Source of the DNA: Diplonema papillatum
Taxonomy: Eukaryota > Euglenozoa > Diplonemea > Diplonemida > Diplonemidae
Assembly (NCBI GenBank): GCA_030068145.1
Contig: JAPJBO010000197.1
Location: 62,001 to 126,000, forward strand
Direction: 5' to 3'
Length of the DNA: 64,000 nucleotides
Part shown: piece by piece, positions 50,747 through 60,033 of the stretch
Numbering within the stretch: position 1 is the first letter of the stretch
Layout of the letters: each line of letters opens with the position of its first letter
Notes under the pieces: generated by a model
What the model was told of the DNA's origin: nothing
Database searches by the model: none
The model's input: only the letters and a program-made list of their open reading frames with translations
Program-made: the position numbers and the translations under genes

Positions 50747-51884
50747 CCAAACCTTTTTTTCGCCCCCCGCTGCCTTAGGTTGCGGTCCTAGAGGGACACG
50801 TAGAGAATTTGCGGATGGAAGGATTGGTAGACTTAGGCGGAAAGGCACAACGAAGGAAACAAAGAGGGAAGAGGAAAGAAGAGCAGTAACGTGCACTCCC
50901 CCGGCAAGGCGCTAGTGCCAACCACGGCTCAGGAGCTCGAAGGAGAGCACGAGTGGTAGCGAGAATTCAGCCGAAGGGTATGGCATATGTCCGCCGCCTG
51001 AGGGAACCGGCTGTGAGCCGAAACTCGACGCCGGTCTCTCCGGACTGCACCAGAAGAGAACTTTGCGGCGGATCACAAAGCACCCGCCCTGCACGAGGCA
51101 CGCGCCCAAGACCCGTGCACGGCTACCGTAGCACCCTCCATGTTTGCACCTCCCTCGGACGCTACGGTCGGAAGGGGTTTCAATGTAGTTGGGAAAACAC
51201 GTTTCCCTAACCTCGCGTTCTGCGTGTGGGTTACCACCGGGCAACTGCCGCAGCAGCCGCAGATACGTCCTTTGCCCTTGGCTCACTTTCGGGAGGTGTC
51301 GCTGCTCACCTACCGATGTGTTCCTGGTTGTTGCCCTGAATTGTGTCGACCGTGTGCCGCACTCACGATGCGCTTGATGCAGGAACTCGGGCTGCACGGT
51401 GAATCTACAGGGTACTGCCGGTGGCCCCCCGTTTCGATGAAGGCGGAAGCTCCTGGCCCTCTGCCGCTGGGATCCAGCGCACGCAATGGCCAACGATAGG
51501 AGTCCGATGCCCTCTTTCGCGGCCCGCAGCACGGTCGCCCTTCACCAAGAAGGTCCGCCGCAAGTGCGCATCGAGAAGCCTGGTCGCCGGTGCCAGCAGA
51601 TGACGGCCCAGAGCAATCTTTACGCAAACAACCATCGGGTGACGCAAAAAGGCGGCCGCGCTACGTCGACCCGAACGCAAGACAGCAGGAGTGGCACGTC
51701 GGCAGCTTATACACGTCAAAAGATGGGGGTGCCGCCGTGAGCAACAGGTCGGGACCAATCCGATTGATGGCAGCGTACTATCCTCACTCCCGTTTGATGA
51801 AAATAACAGGTCTCAAGGAGGTGCGCATAAACAAAAGCTGTTTTGCTCCGGCACTATATACCCAGATCGTGCGGGCAACAGCAC
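50747..51884. other. Intergenic; no gene supported
   Basis: Several overlapping ORFs exist on both strands at 50912-51758 but none has a convincing protein pattern. A 60-bp segment at about 51757-51815 is the reverse of 59330-59390 (GGGAGTGAGGATAGTACGCT), a further dispersed sequence. Confidence 0.4.
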
Positions 51885-52170
51885 GTTGCCTCCTTAAGAC
51901 GGCCTCCTCGATTATTTCCTACAAAGCAGGTGCTCATTGAAAAAGAAATACTCGAGGGACTGCTTCGTGCTCATTTCGACGGAGGCTAGAGGGGGAGAAA
52001 ACAAAACAACTACAAAGTGGGTCTTTGTTGTTGGACGCTTACGCCCGTCACTAAACCCAGATTTACCTGTGTTTCGTGTGGGCTACAGCACATTTTACCT
52101 CCTTTGATCCTTCTCGACTGGCAGTCTCCTCTAGGAATTCATACAAAGCAGGTGCTTATACAAAAAAGAA
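51885..52170 (+). repeat. Rep-A tail plus complete Rep-A, joined
   Basis: The tail of one copy (ATTTCCTACAAAGCAGGTGC at about 51915) is followed at 51948 by the head of a full copy (AATACTCGAGGGACTGCTTC), which ends ATTCATACAAAGCAGGTGCT at about 52160. Confidence 0.85.
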
Positions 52171-52478
52171 GAAATACTCGACGTAGCTGCTTCGACTCCG
52201 AATGGAAGGGGGGAAAAATAGAGGTAAGGGGCAAATACAATACAAACACAATCTGATTTGTTCTTCGCTTACACCACCGTGTGTTGTTGTTGTTTTCTCA
52301 CTCAGGACTTTTGACCTGTTGTGTTTGTGTGATTTGTCGTGTAGGGGTAGACCCGCATGACCTCACGTCCGTTCAACACGTGGTTCGGTAGTTACAGCAC
52401 TTTGGATCCCTTCTGTTCTTTGTCGGGCAGCATCGTCGAGCATTTCCTTTCAAGCTGGCGCTTATGTAAAAAAACAAG
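52171..52478 (+). repeat. Rep-D, complete copy, joined to Rep-A
   Basis: It starts at the end of the Rep-A tail (AATACTCGACGTAGCTGCTT) and ends GAGCATTTCCTTTCAAGCTG then GCGCTTATGTAAAA, 15 bp before the stop codon of the VTT gene on the opposite strand. Confidence 0.88.
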
Positions 52479-52492
52479 GCGGACTGCCGTAC

Positions 52493-53221
52493 TCATCGGT
52501 CCTTCTTGGTCTCCGCCTGGCCCTCCACGGCAGCCGAAGGTTGCTTCGGCTGGGTGAGGACCTGCTTGATGACTAGCGGGATGAGGCAAGCGATCCCCAA
52601 GAACAGGAGCCCGACCCACTCCCGGGGACCGAGGGGCGTCGACTGGCCGTTGCTGATGAACATGCGCAGCATGACGCCGGCATGGACTGCGAGGAAGGTC
52701 TGGGGGGCGATTCCAATGCAGGTTGCGAACGCCAGCGGCCAGAATTCAACGTCCACGTGCGGTGACATCACGTTGATGAACCAGTTGGGCAAAACCGGCG
52801 AGATGCGGAGGAAAACCAGGAACGAAAGCAGGTCGAACGAGTCGTGCGTGTCGATCTGCTTCCTGAACCAGGCTAGTCTTTCGTCGCTCCCCGTCCACGT
52901 CACGATCCTGCTAATCAAATTCCTCCCCCATCGCTTCGACAGGGTGAAGGCTGTCATCGCGCCGATGGTGCCCGAACCGATTCCGATAATCATCCCTTCC
53001 GTGTACCCATACACGCAGCCCATCACCACGTTCAAAAAGATGGTGCCCGGGATGTTGAAAGACTGCAGCAGGACGATCACGAAGAGCATCGTCAGAGTGC
53101 AAGACCAGTAGCTAAACCGTGCGTAGTGGCTGAACGACTCCGCGAGAATCCCCGCCTCGACCATGTTCCTCGGCATGAACAGCTGGGGAATCAGTTCGCG
53201 CAGTGTCTCGGCGGGCTCCAT
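52493..53221 (-). CDS. VTT-domain (TMEM41/DedA-like) membrane protein
   Basis: From the ATG at 53221 the product has 242 residues. The VTT hallmarks are present: FNIPGTIFLNVVMGCVYG (55-72), a glycine-rich segment (GIGSGTIGAMTAF, 80-92), SKRWGR (95-100), and LRISPVLPNWFINVMSP (138-154) followed by FATCIGIAPQTFLAVHAGVM (165-184). About five hydrophobic segments surround two re-entrant-like loops. Eukaryotic relatives (TMEM41B, VMP1, TMEM64) are ER or Golgi lipid scramblases; by homology this one should move phospholipids between bilayer leaflets. The frame stays open upstream to 53854 but that part overlaps Rep-C and is not protein-like, so the ATG at 53221 was chosen. The final 25 residues are a basic tail. 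Confidence 0.9.
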   Translation of the reverse strand: MEPAETLRELIPQLFMPRNMVEAGILAESFSHYARFSYWSCTLTMLFVIVLLQSFNIPGTIFLNVVMGCVYGYTEGMIIGIGSGTIGAMTAFTLSKRWGRNLISRIVTWTGSDERLAWFRKQIDTHDSFDLLSFLVFLRISPVLPNWFINVMSPHVDVEFWPLAFATCIGIAPQTFLAVHAGVMLRMFISNGQSTPLGPREWVGLLFLGIACLIPLVIKQVLTQPKQPSAAVEGQAETKKDR

Positions 53222-53556
53222 CTTTTCGCGCCTTCGGGTGGCTTTCCCTCTTTTTGGTCGCTTCTGCTTCCTTTTTGGCGGGGTCGAGGATACTCTAGTC
53301 TCGAGTGTTCGGTTCCTTTTCTTGTTGTGGGGTCCTTTGTCGTCAACCTGCGAGAACGAGTTGTCGTTTTGTGGACTGCGCACGAAGTTTTGTGTGCTCT
53401 GTGTCCTGTCTTGTTGGAATGGTGGATGTAGTGGGCTGTGTGGATCGTGTGTTGTGTGCGGGTTCGTGAACATCCAGTAGAACAAAGTGCTTGCTTGGCT
53501 CGCTGCTTGTTTGTGCACAGAAGAGCACAAATGGGTGGTCGTCGCGTTCAAAAAGG

Positions 53557-53815
53557 GACACCAGGGAAAGCCTGTTACACGGGAGCCAAGCTTCCCGTGT
53601 TCGGCGGTACTCAAGTGGCTACCGATTTCCCAGACTAAAGCATCAAGGCGTGGCGCACCTTGGGGCTTGGCGCTCGCGCTGAACAAGCTCGTCGAGACGA
53701 TCAGCCACAGGGCAGAGCGGACGGGGTTGTGGCACTGAGCTGCCTCCGACTCAAGCTTTGCACGCTGTGGGTGACCGTCACGTTCCTGGACCAGGAGCGG
53801 CCTTTTCTTTTCTTC
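53557..53815 (+). repeat. Rep-C, distant copy
   Basis: Matches the 44750 and 45323 copies from CCAGGGAAAGCCTGTTACAC to the GGAGCGGCC pyrimidine tail, with a 30-bp deletion after CGGTACT. It lies about 335 bp upstream of the VTT gene start. Confidence 0.85.
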
Positions 53816-53874
53816 TTCTTCTCTAGATGTGCTGAGAGATTCGCTTCCATTCATCGGTTCCTCCCAAGACGCTG

Positions 53875-54095
53875 CGGAAATACTCGACGTAGCTGCTTAC
53901 ACCACCGTGTGTTGTTTCTTCACTCAGGACTTTTTCCCCTGTTATGTTTGTGTTTCTTGTCGCCCAGGAGTAGACCCGCACGACTTCACGTCCGTTCAAC
54001 ACGTGTTCGCCGTGTGTTACAGCACTTGGGATCCCTTCGGTTCTGTCTGGTAGCTCCGTCGAGCATTTCCTTCCAAGCTGGCGCTTATGCTGAAA
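53875..54095 (+). repeat. Rep-D, internally deleted copy
   Basis: AATACTCGACGTAGCTGCTT is followed directly by ACACCACCGTGTGTTG, so about 80 bp of the left third are missing. The right part is intact to GAGCATTTCCTTCCAAGCTG and GCGCTTATG. Confidence 0.8.
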
Positions 54096-55464
54096 AACAG
54101 AAACGAAACGTGAAAAGAAAGAGGGTTGAACTTGCTTGCATTTTTTGTCTTATTGCTCCTTCTTTTTTTCCCTCCTTCACTTTCTAGATCGGCTAGTCCA
54201 CAAAATAAGAACGGAAAGCAACGCGTGATTCCAGTAGCACCAAAACCGAGCTTGCGGTCGTTGGGTGTGCAAGAACGCACCGTACAGCTGGGATGCTGCG
54301 GATAGCTTGGAAGCATGGTGGATGCTATGTACACACATACCTACACCGGATGCTCATGGTGGCCTAGGTACACCTAGGTATTCTACGGAGTGTGGTGTGG
54401 TGTGGAATTGGTACCCTGAGATGCTGGGATGGATCGTTGTTCGATCCTGACCCCGAGCTCATCCTACGCAGTACGTAGCATGGTATTTGTACATCTACAC
54501 TTGTATAGCCCTTTTAGGTACATCCGTACCCAGTACTAGGTATCTGCGTAGTGCGGGTATCGGATCCTCTTCAGGTACTCGTGCTGTGGGTGGTGGATCG
54601 ACCCAAACTCCGATCCCAGCTGCGGATGGTCCTGATATCACTCGGCATGTAGAGTTTAAGTGGGGTTGGTGTGTATTTTCCGACAACCCAACCAACGGGA
54701 AACCTCGGGTGGCGGGAAACCCGTCGTCCAAAACAGCAGGTCTCAACATATGAGCAACCACCGGCCATGCCACCTGCACTCTCGAAATCAAGCCATCGCG
54801 CGGTACCCACATACGCATTCGTAGGCGTGGAATTCGTGTGTGCGGAGATCAGCTGTGAGGATGATTACATCGCGCTAGATTTGCGTCACGTAGCCTGCTC
54901 ACAACGCTTTGAGTTACCACTGTCCCTCCGAGTGGCCGGATATCGGCGGTTGGAGAAGTTGCAGCAGACGACGCACTTTGCCGTCACGTCGTGCGAAGAC
55001 CTGGCACTCCGTTTTGCCTGAAGTACTCTTCGTAGGCACCGGAGATATCGTCGTGCTGTGGGAGCGGTAGTGTGTCTTCTATTCTCAAACCATTTTTAGT
55101 ACTAACAATCTTGTGGGTTGCCCTTCAATGTATTGTGCAGGCTAAAAAGACGTAGGCAGCGTGTTTTGGTGGTTGATCAGAATTCCTTACCTGAATACAA
55201 GTGGGAAAACGATCAACCGGCACGCACAAACAATGAACTTTGCGCGATGAGCTCTGGTGCCTGTCGCTGCAGAAGAGGAGGTATAAATGAACCAATTGGC
55301 AATGTCGTGGGTTCTCCGCATTTCCATCGTGGCACCCGTCAGGACGCGGAAATCAAGGAGAGGCGACGGTGGCTGAGCACGAGCGCGAGCGAGGGAGAGA
55401 AGGAGGGGGGGAGCAAGGACTCTGGCTCTTTTCGTCTCAACACCGAGAACAGAGAACAACACAC
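54096..55464. other. Region that should hold the last DRC4 exon; none identified
   Basis: DRC4 needs about 50 more residues after 55465, but I could not find a minus-strand segment with the expected HND...Y.AKL...GIP pattern. On the plus strand the frame ending at 55021 (VGVEFVCAEISCEDDYIALD ... ALRFA) is protein-like but has no partner. Repeated GGTAC/CCTAGG words occur at 54360-54560. Confidence 0.35.
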
Positions 55465-55554
55465 CTGCGTCGTGAGGGCAGAGAGCTGCTGCTGCAGTTC
55501 TTCGATGACCGAGTTCTTGTTTTCGAGCATGTCTTCCAGCTTTCTGTCGACATT
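55465..55554 (-). CDS. GAS8: DRC4/GAS8, exon 3
   Basis: Thirty codons, NVDRKLEDMLENKNSVIEEL and QQQLSALTTQ, between an acceptor (CCTACCCACCGCAG) and a donor (ACGCAG|GTGTGT), both phase 0. It corresponds to the RKLEDVLESKNSTIKDLQYEL region of animal DRC4. The C-terminal exon after it is not identified. Confidence 0.8.
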
Positions 55555-55835
55555 CTGCGGTGGGTAGGTAGTGAAGGCGCATCCCACTCGCATTTGACGC
55601 TAGCAACAATTCTTCTTCGAAGAAAAAGAGAAGAATATGAAGAGGATACAAAGTCTTAAGGCGCGAGGAATCGAACCATATGAGAAACCTTGGGCGTCTG
55701 GGTTGCTTCCTTTTTTTCACCGCGGTATTGTGTCACCGGTCCTTCGTCTAAGCACGGGGCACTACACTTTCGCTGGATGAAAGTCTGTACGCTTTCCGAA
55801 GGAGACTCATGGAACCGTTCAGAGGAGGGGCATAC

Positions 55836-56165
55836 TGCTGCGTCTCCCTCGGTGACAGCGGCCTTCAGCACCTCGCCTAGCTGGGCATCCTTCTTCTCGA
55901 GCTGCGCCGTCAATACCTCGACGTTCTTGTGCAGAACGACGCCTTTAAAGACTGCGCGCTGCTGGATCTCGTTGGTCATCTTCTGGTACTTGCCGAAGAT
56001 CATGTCCTTCTCCTGTCGCAGCTTCTCGGATCGCTGCTGCAAGACCTCGTGCTCCCACGACAAAGCTTTCATCTTCTGCTCGAGAGAAAGGAGAGTGCTT
56101 TTCGCGACGTTCAGCGATGCTTTGTCATTCTCGTAGTCGTGCAGCTCGTGCCGCAGTAGGTTCAC
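55836..56165 (-). CDS. GAS8: DRC4/GAS8, exon 2
   Basis: 110 codons beginning VNLLRHELHDYENDKASL, through LSWEHEVLQQRSEKLRQEKD and LTAQLEKKDAQLGEVL, to EGDAA. The acceptor is ACCATTCGCAG at 56166 and the donor GCA|GTATGC. It aligns without gaps with the central coiled coil of DRC4 (compare DLQWEHEVLEQRF and EKKEVQFNEVL of the animal protein). Confidence 0.88.
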
Positions 56166-56607
56166 CTGCGAATGGTTCGAGGGTCATCGGCGCCACAAAA
56201 AAGAATGCAATGCTAGAGTGGAAAAAGTTCGGGTGTTCTTCCTGTTGCGCTCCCTCTGCGTATAAGTCGATCTTTGAGTGCGTGAGCCCCTCCGAAGAAA
56301 GGTCCATCACACTTGCGCTCCCTCTGGCGGCAAGAGACAAAAATTAACCAACGTCGAAGAGTTGGTTGTGCGCACTGCCTTCAGCCTGTTTTCTTGGTCT
56401 AACGGGAACGAGGTAGTACGACGCTATCGATAGGTATTCTTGACACAGGGCAAAGGTGGGTGGGCCAGCAGAAGGGTGAACATGCGGTGTTTTCTCGGGT
56501 TAGCAGCGGGGGTAACAACCATGTACAAGTGTCGGTTCTCGTCTAACTGGTATTAATTGTGCTGCGATCTTCGACTTTTACGACAAGAAAAAAGAGAGAA
56601 GCCATGC

Positions 56608-57450
56608 CTCCTTCAGCGCTTTCGCCAATGGCTCTGTCAGCCGCTTGTTCTCCTGCGCGATTTCGAACATGACCTTTTCCTGATAGGCTTCGGACTTCTT
56701 CATCTGGTTGACGGCTTCCTTCAGAGACTTGATGTTCTCCAAGTTGTTCGATGTGATGTCGTTGTAGTAATCCCGGATGTCCTGAAACGCCTTGTCGTGC
56801 TGCTGCATGAGCTCCTTCACGTGCTCCGTCTTGCGGCGCTCGATGTCGTCGATCTCCATCTTCCGCCTGGCCTCCATCTCCTCGCGCAGGTTCTTGATTT
56901 TCCGCTCGTACTTGGCCTGGATCTCCTTCATCTGCCTCTCGTAGGACTGGTTCAGCAGCGTGAGCTCCCGGTACGTGTTCAGCTGCATCCTGTGCACCTG
57001 GTCGCGGTGGCCGAGTTCTTGCGCTTTCTTCTCGGTGGACAGGTGGCCCCGGTCTTGTCGGAACGCGCCTTCTTTCGAAGTGTGGTCTTCGACTTTGTTC
57101 TTCAGCGCTCGCTCTGCTTCGGTTTTCAGCTGCGAAACCTGCGCCTTGTGCTCGTACAAGAGATGGCGGACTTTTTGCTTGTACACTTTCATTTCGACCT
57201 GGTGCCGCTCTTTCAGCTCTTCCTTCTCCCTTTCTTTGTTCCGGAGGGCGGAGCGCACCGACTCGAGCTCTTTTTTCGAGATCTCCCAGTAGCCGTTCAC
57301 CTTCGCGCCCTCCAGCTGGAAGAAGTTCCGCATCTGCCGCGCCTTCAGGAGGGCGTCCCACGCGAGTCTCATTTCGAGGAGCGGGCCACCGCCCTGCGGA
57401 CCGTCATCACTCGCCTTCTGCTTCTTGCCTTTGCCTTTGCCTTTCGCCAT
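56608..57450 (-). CDS. GAS8: DRC4/GAS8, exon 1: nexin-dynein regulatory complex subunit
   Basis: 281 codons from an ATG. A Lys/Gly-rich N-terminus (MAKGKGKGKKQ) is followed by continuous coiled coil. Family signatures are plain: MQLNTYRELTLLNQSYERQM, KEIQAKYERKIKNLREEME, IRDYYNDITSNNLENIKSLK and ENKRLTEPLAKALKE. DRC4 (GAS8, trypanin, Chlamydomonas PF2) is a core scaffold of the nexin-dynein regulatory complex linking axonemal doublets, so the organism builds motile flagella. The exon must end at KALKE (56608) to align gap-free with exon 2, which puts a GC donor (GAGGAG style: AAGGAG|GCATGG) there. Introns are 442 and 281 bp. With exons 2 and 3 the product has 421 residues against about 480 in animals. 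Confidence 0.93.
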
Positions 57451-57589
57451 TGCTCCTCGCCGCGTGGATTTTCGGAAGTGTGTTTCGACTCCCGGCGGGG
57501 TTTCTTCCCTCCCTTGTCACCCCCCCTTGCCCCCTCCCCCGCGCCCGTTGCCACCCTGTCGTTTTGCGAGTGCCTTTCTTTTTTTTTCC
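57451..57589. promoter_or_regulatory. 5' flank of DRC4
   Basis: A C-rich plus strand, hence G-rich on the coding strand, with no TATA-like box in the first 140 bp. The sequence GTTGCCACCCTGTCGTTTTG at about 57546 recurs at about 59125. Confidence 0.3.
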
Positions 57590-57684
57590 CGACGACAACT
57601 AGTGTCAGACTAGCCTACCCGAAGGCAGTTGATTTCTTTAGGCAAGGTTTCTCTACCGGCGGAAGTTGTTTGGGTTAGCGTTTT
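57590..57684 (+). repeat. Direct repeat flanking a LINE-like remnant, left copy
   Basis: CCGACGACAACTAGTGTCAG, ACTAGCCTACCCGAAGGCAG, TTTAGGCAAGGTTTCTCTAC and GGCGGAAGTTGTTTGGGTTA match 58769-58863 over about 95 bp with few differences. Confidence 0.8.
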
Positions 57685-58019
57685 TTTTTTTTTTTCTTTG
57701 TCGGCCGCCCACCAGGGTATTAGCGTGACCCTCTAAATCGTGTACAACCTGAAAATATTGTGAGGGACAGCCATTTTCTGGTGGGAAAGCTATATTGGGC
57801 ACTTTTTGTCTCGAAGAGATGTAAAAACAGGGTTCGGCTAGAAGCTCTTAGAAAAAGCGCAGTTTGCGCGGAAGAAAAGCCTCTGTTCGCTGTTGCACCG
57901 TGGTGCAGTGGGTTGGACCCCCGACCGACTGCACCAGGGTGCTTCACCGAGGACCCCCGTGTTTCAGATCGGGTCCTCCCCGTCTTGTATATAAGAACGG
58001 GTTTGGCTTATTATTGTTG

Positions 58020-58135
58020 ATTCAGGCCCCGCGCAGCGGCATTTTTTTTTTTTGGATACACTTTTGAGAGGGGGGTAGTTTCTTGGCCCCGCGCAGCGGC
58101 AATTTTTTTTTGGGTATGTTTCTTGGTGACGTATT
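58020..58135 (+). repeat. Two adjacent copies of a short GC/T-run unit
   Basis: GGCCCCGCGCAGCGGCA followed by a T-run and GG(G)TA occurs at 58026 and again at 58086, separated by about 45 bp; both end in or near TTTCTTGG. Confidence 0.6.
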
Positions 58136-58278
58136 TATGACGCCCTCCTGATGATGAGACTTTAGCTAGGCCCCACCAGCAGTTGGACCCAGTTTGACCC
58201 ATACACCACGGGACTGGCCCCCAGGGTTCCCGAAAAAAACGCATATTTCTTTTGGATTTTTCCGTTTTCCAAGGTGGA

Positions 58279-58740
58279 CTAGAGGATGTGACACCAGTTT
58301 CCTCCCCCAGATTTTTTCTTGTCAACAACAGCAGCTCGTGCTGGGCTCCTTTTTTTTTGCGGGTCGTCACATAGCGCCTTCACACGCCTGGCCACGTGGC
58401 GGATTGTGAGCCTTCGTCTTGTCGCAAAGTCTTCGAGGAGACGCCTCAGGTGTGGTTGGTCTTGTGGGTATGCTTCCATGATATCAGACACATCATTGTG
58501 CGTCGCGTCGTGTGCCAGCAGTACATGCTGGGCGGTTGCCATCTCCGCGCACCGTTTACAGTTGACCTTTGTGCCTCGAGGCATTACCGCACGCCGCACG
58601 ATGGACTGAAGGAGGTCTGCCGCCCCGGGTACGGTCTCGAGGGAGCCGAGGGTGCTTCCCTTTGTCGTCTTTGCCGATGCCAGCTCTCGGATACTCCTCA
58701 TGGCCGTCTTCGTGCGGCGGTGACGCCAGACGCGCCGCAC
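58279..58740 (-). pseudogene. Remnant of a LINE-like ORF C-terminus
   Basis: The minus-strand frame is protein-like for about 150 residues without a start ATG at its 5' end. Its core VNCKRCAEMATAQHVLLAHD has the C-x2-C ... H-x4-(C/H) order found at the C-terminus of many non-LTR retrotransposon polyproteins, followed by a helical Arg-rich tail (RRLLEDFATRRRLTIRHVAR). No reverse transcriptase domain is nearby, so only the 3' end would be left, as is usual for 5'-truncated LINE copies. Assignment is by pattern only. Confidence 0.4.
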
Positions 58741-58768
58741 GAATCGGATGGTTCTTTTTTTGTTTTTT

Positions 58769-58863
58769 CCCCGACGACAACTACTTGTCAGACTAGCCTA
58801 CCCGAAGGCAGTTGATATATTTAGGCAAGGTTACTCTACCGGCGGAAGTTGTTTGGGTTAGCG
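58769..58863 (+). repeat. Direct repeat flanking a LINE-like remnant, right copy
   Basis: Right partner of 57590-57684, same orientation, about 1.18 kb away; followed, like the left copy, by a T-run and TTTGTC. Confidence 0.8.
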
Positions 58864-59169
58864 TCCTTTTTTGTCTCGCGCCGTCTCTAAAATAAAAGAA
58901 GAAAATTCCTGGCCTCCCGCCTCGTTCGCCCTCTAGGTGTCCCGCTCGCAAAGATAAACCCAAAACTCTCAAGCCCCCTCCCCTTTTTACAACTTTCTAT
59001 TTTCTATCTTGCATCCCTTTCCTAGACGACATCTTCCTCGAAGAAGACTTGATGCTAGCATCAACCATGCAATGAGAGGCAGTGCTCTGACTAAACATTA
59101 AACTAAGATTTTCCTCCGCACCCGTTGCCACCCTGTCGTTTTGCGAGTTCGGGTCAGAAGTGCTGCCGT

Positions 59170-59320
59170 GCCTTCTTTTTTTGAACGGGAGCGAAGAAGC
59201 AGTCCAACTCCAAAGTGGGTCTTTTCTGTTGAACGCTTACGCCCGCCACTACACCCAGATAGAACTGGGTTTCGTGTGGCTACAGCACATTCATCTCCTT
59301 CGCAACTGGCAGCTTCATGT
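59170..59320 (+). repeat. Rep-A, degenerate body fragment
   Basis: GTGGGTCTTTTCTGTTGAACGC, TTACGCCCGCCACTACACCC, GGTTTCGTGTGGCTACAGCA and CGCAACTGGCAG keep the Rep-A order; the head and the usual tail are missing. Confidence 0.65.
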
Positions 59321-59428
59321 TTGTTTGCCTTCAAACCTGTTTTGTTCGTCTCACGGGAGTGAGGATAGTACGCTGCCATTGATCTGTTTTTGTTCTTGGC
59401 AAATTGCATTCGTTAGACAAAAAAAAAC

Positions 59429-59750
59429 TTACACTAAAAAAAGTATTTGGCCCAAAAAGTGCCGGCGCGCAGAATTGTGCATCAGGTTCTCGGCCTTCGG
59501 CGACTCGTCATCGACGGAGTAGAACTTGCACACCGAAGCTTCCCAGAAGCTGCGAAGGTGGACTGCAGACTGCGCACCGAACAGGTAAAACCCTCTCACC
59601 ATGTAGCTCGGAGGAGGGATGGTGCGCATCCAGTACCGCGTCACCACCCCGATGTTTGCGTGAGCGTTGCCCCGCACAGGTTTCTCACAGAGAGTGGGAG
59701 TCCCGATCTGCTTTGCCGACGAGCTGTGTTGAGTAACTCTGGGGAATCTC
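59429..59750 (-). pseudogene. Protein-like fragment, unrecognised
   Basis: The frame reads RFPRVTQHSSSAKQIGTPTL, GVVTRYWMRTIPPPSYMVRG, FYLFGAQSAVHLRSFWEASV and SPKAENLMHNSARRHF, a convincing protein composition, ending at the A-rich stretch near 59430. No start, splice site or domain can be fixed. It is 0.3 kb 3' of the JMJD4 stop and not continuous with it. Confidence 0.35.
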
Positions 59751-60033
59751 CGACGCACCAGAGCAGAAATCCTTGCAGGAGGACAAGTCCCGCCGCATCT
59801 CACTCATCTGCACCTCGGGTAGCAGCATCTCTAGCTGCTACACTCCATCGCTGCGCAAGTAGCGATTCCAAGCAGATCGCCGCCGGTTCTGAATCTTCGA
59901 GGAGGCCGCGAACGCTCGTCATGCCACTGAGAGAAGGAAGAGAGAACGCACACAGTCGTGACGGAAGCAAGCGCCGCTGAAAACCAGCGCGGGCATCGGC
60001 CACTGCTGGCCGATGCCAGAGGTCCCCCGCGCC

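Noticed and set aside
49733..50896. 387-residue ORF with seven 34-residue repeats
   Set aside because: It is the 102-bp array read in one open frame; no start context, no domain, and the source sequence (Rep-B) is non-coding elsewhere.
50912..51758. Several ORFs upstream of Rep-A
   Set aside because: Competing frames on both strands, none with convincing codon or residue patterns.
52493..53854. 453-residue version of the VTT protein
   Set aside because: The upstream part overlaps Rep-C and lacks protein character; the ATG at 53221 matches the usual family length.
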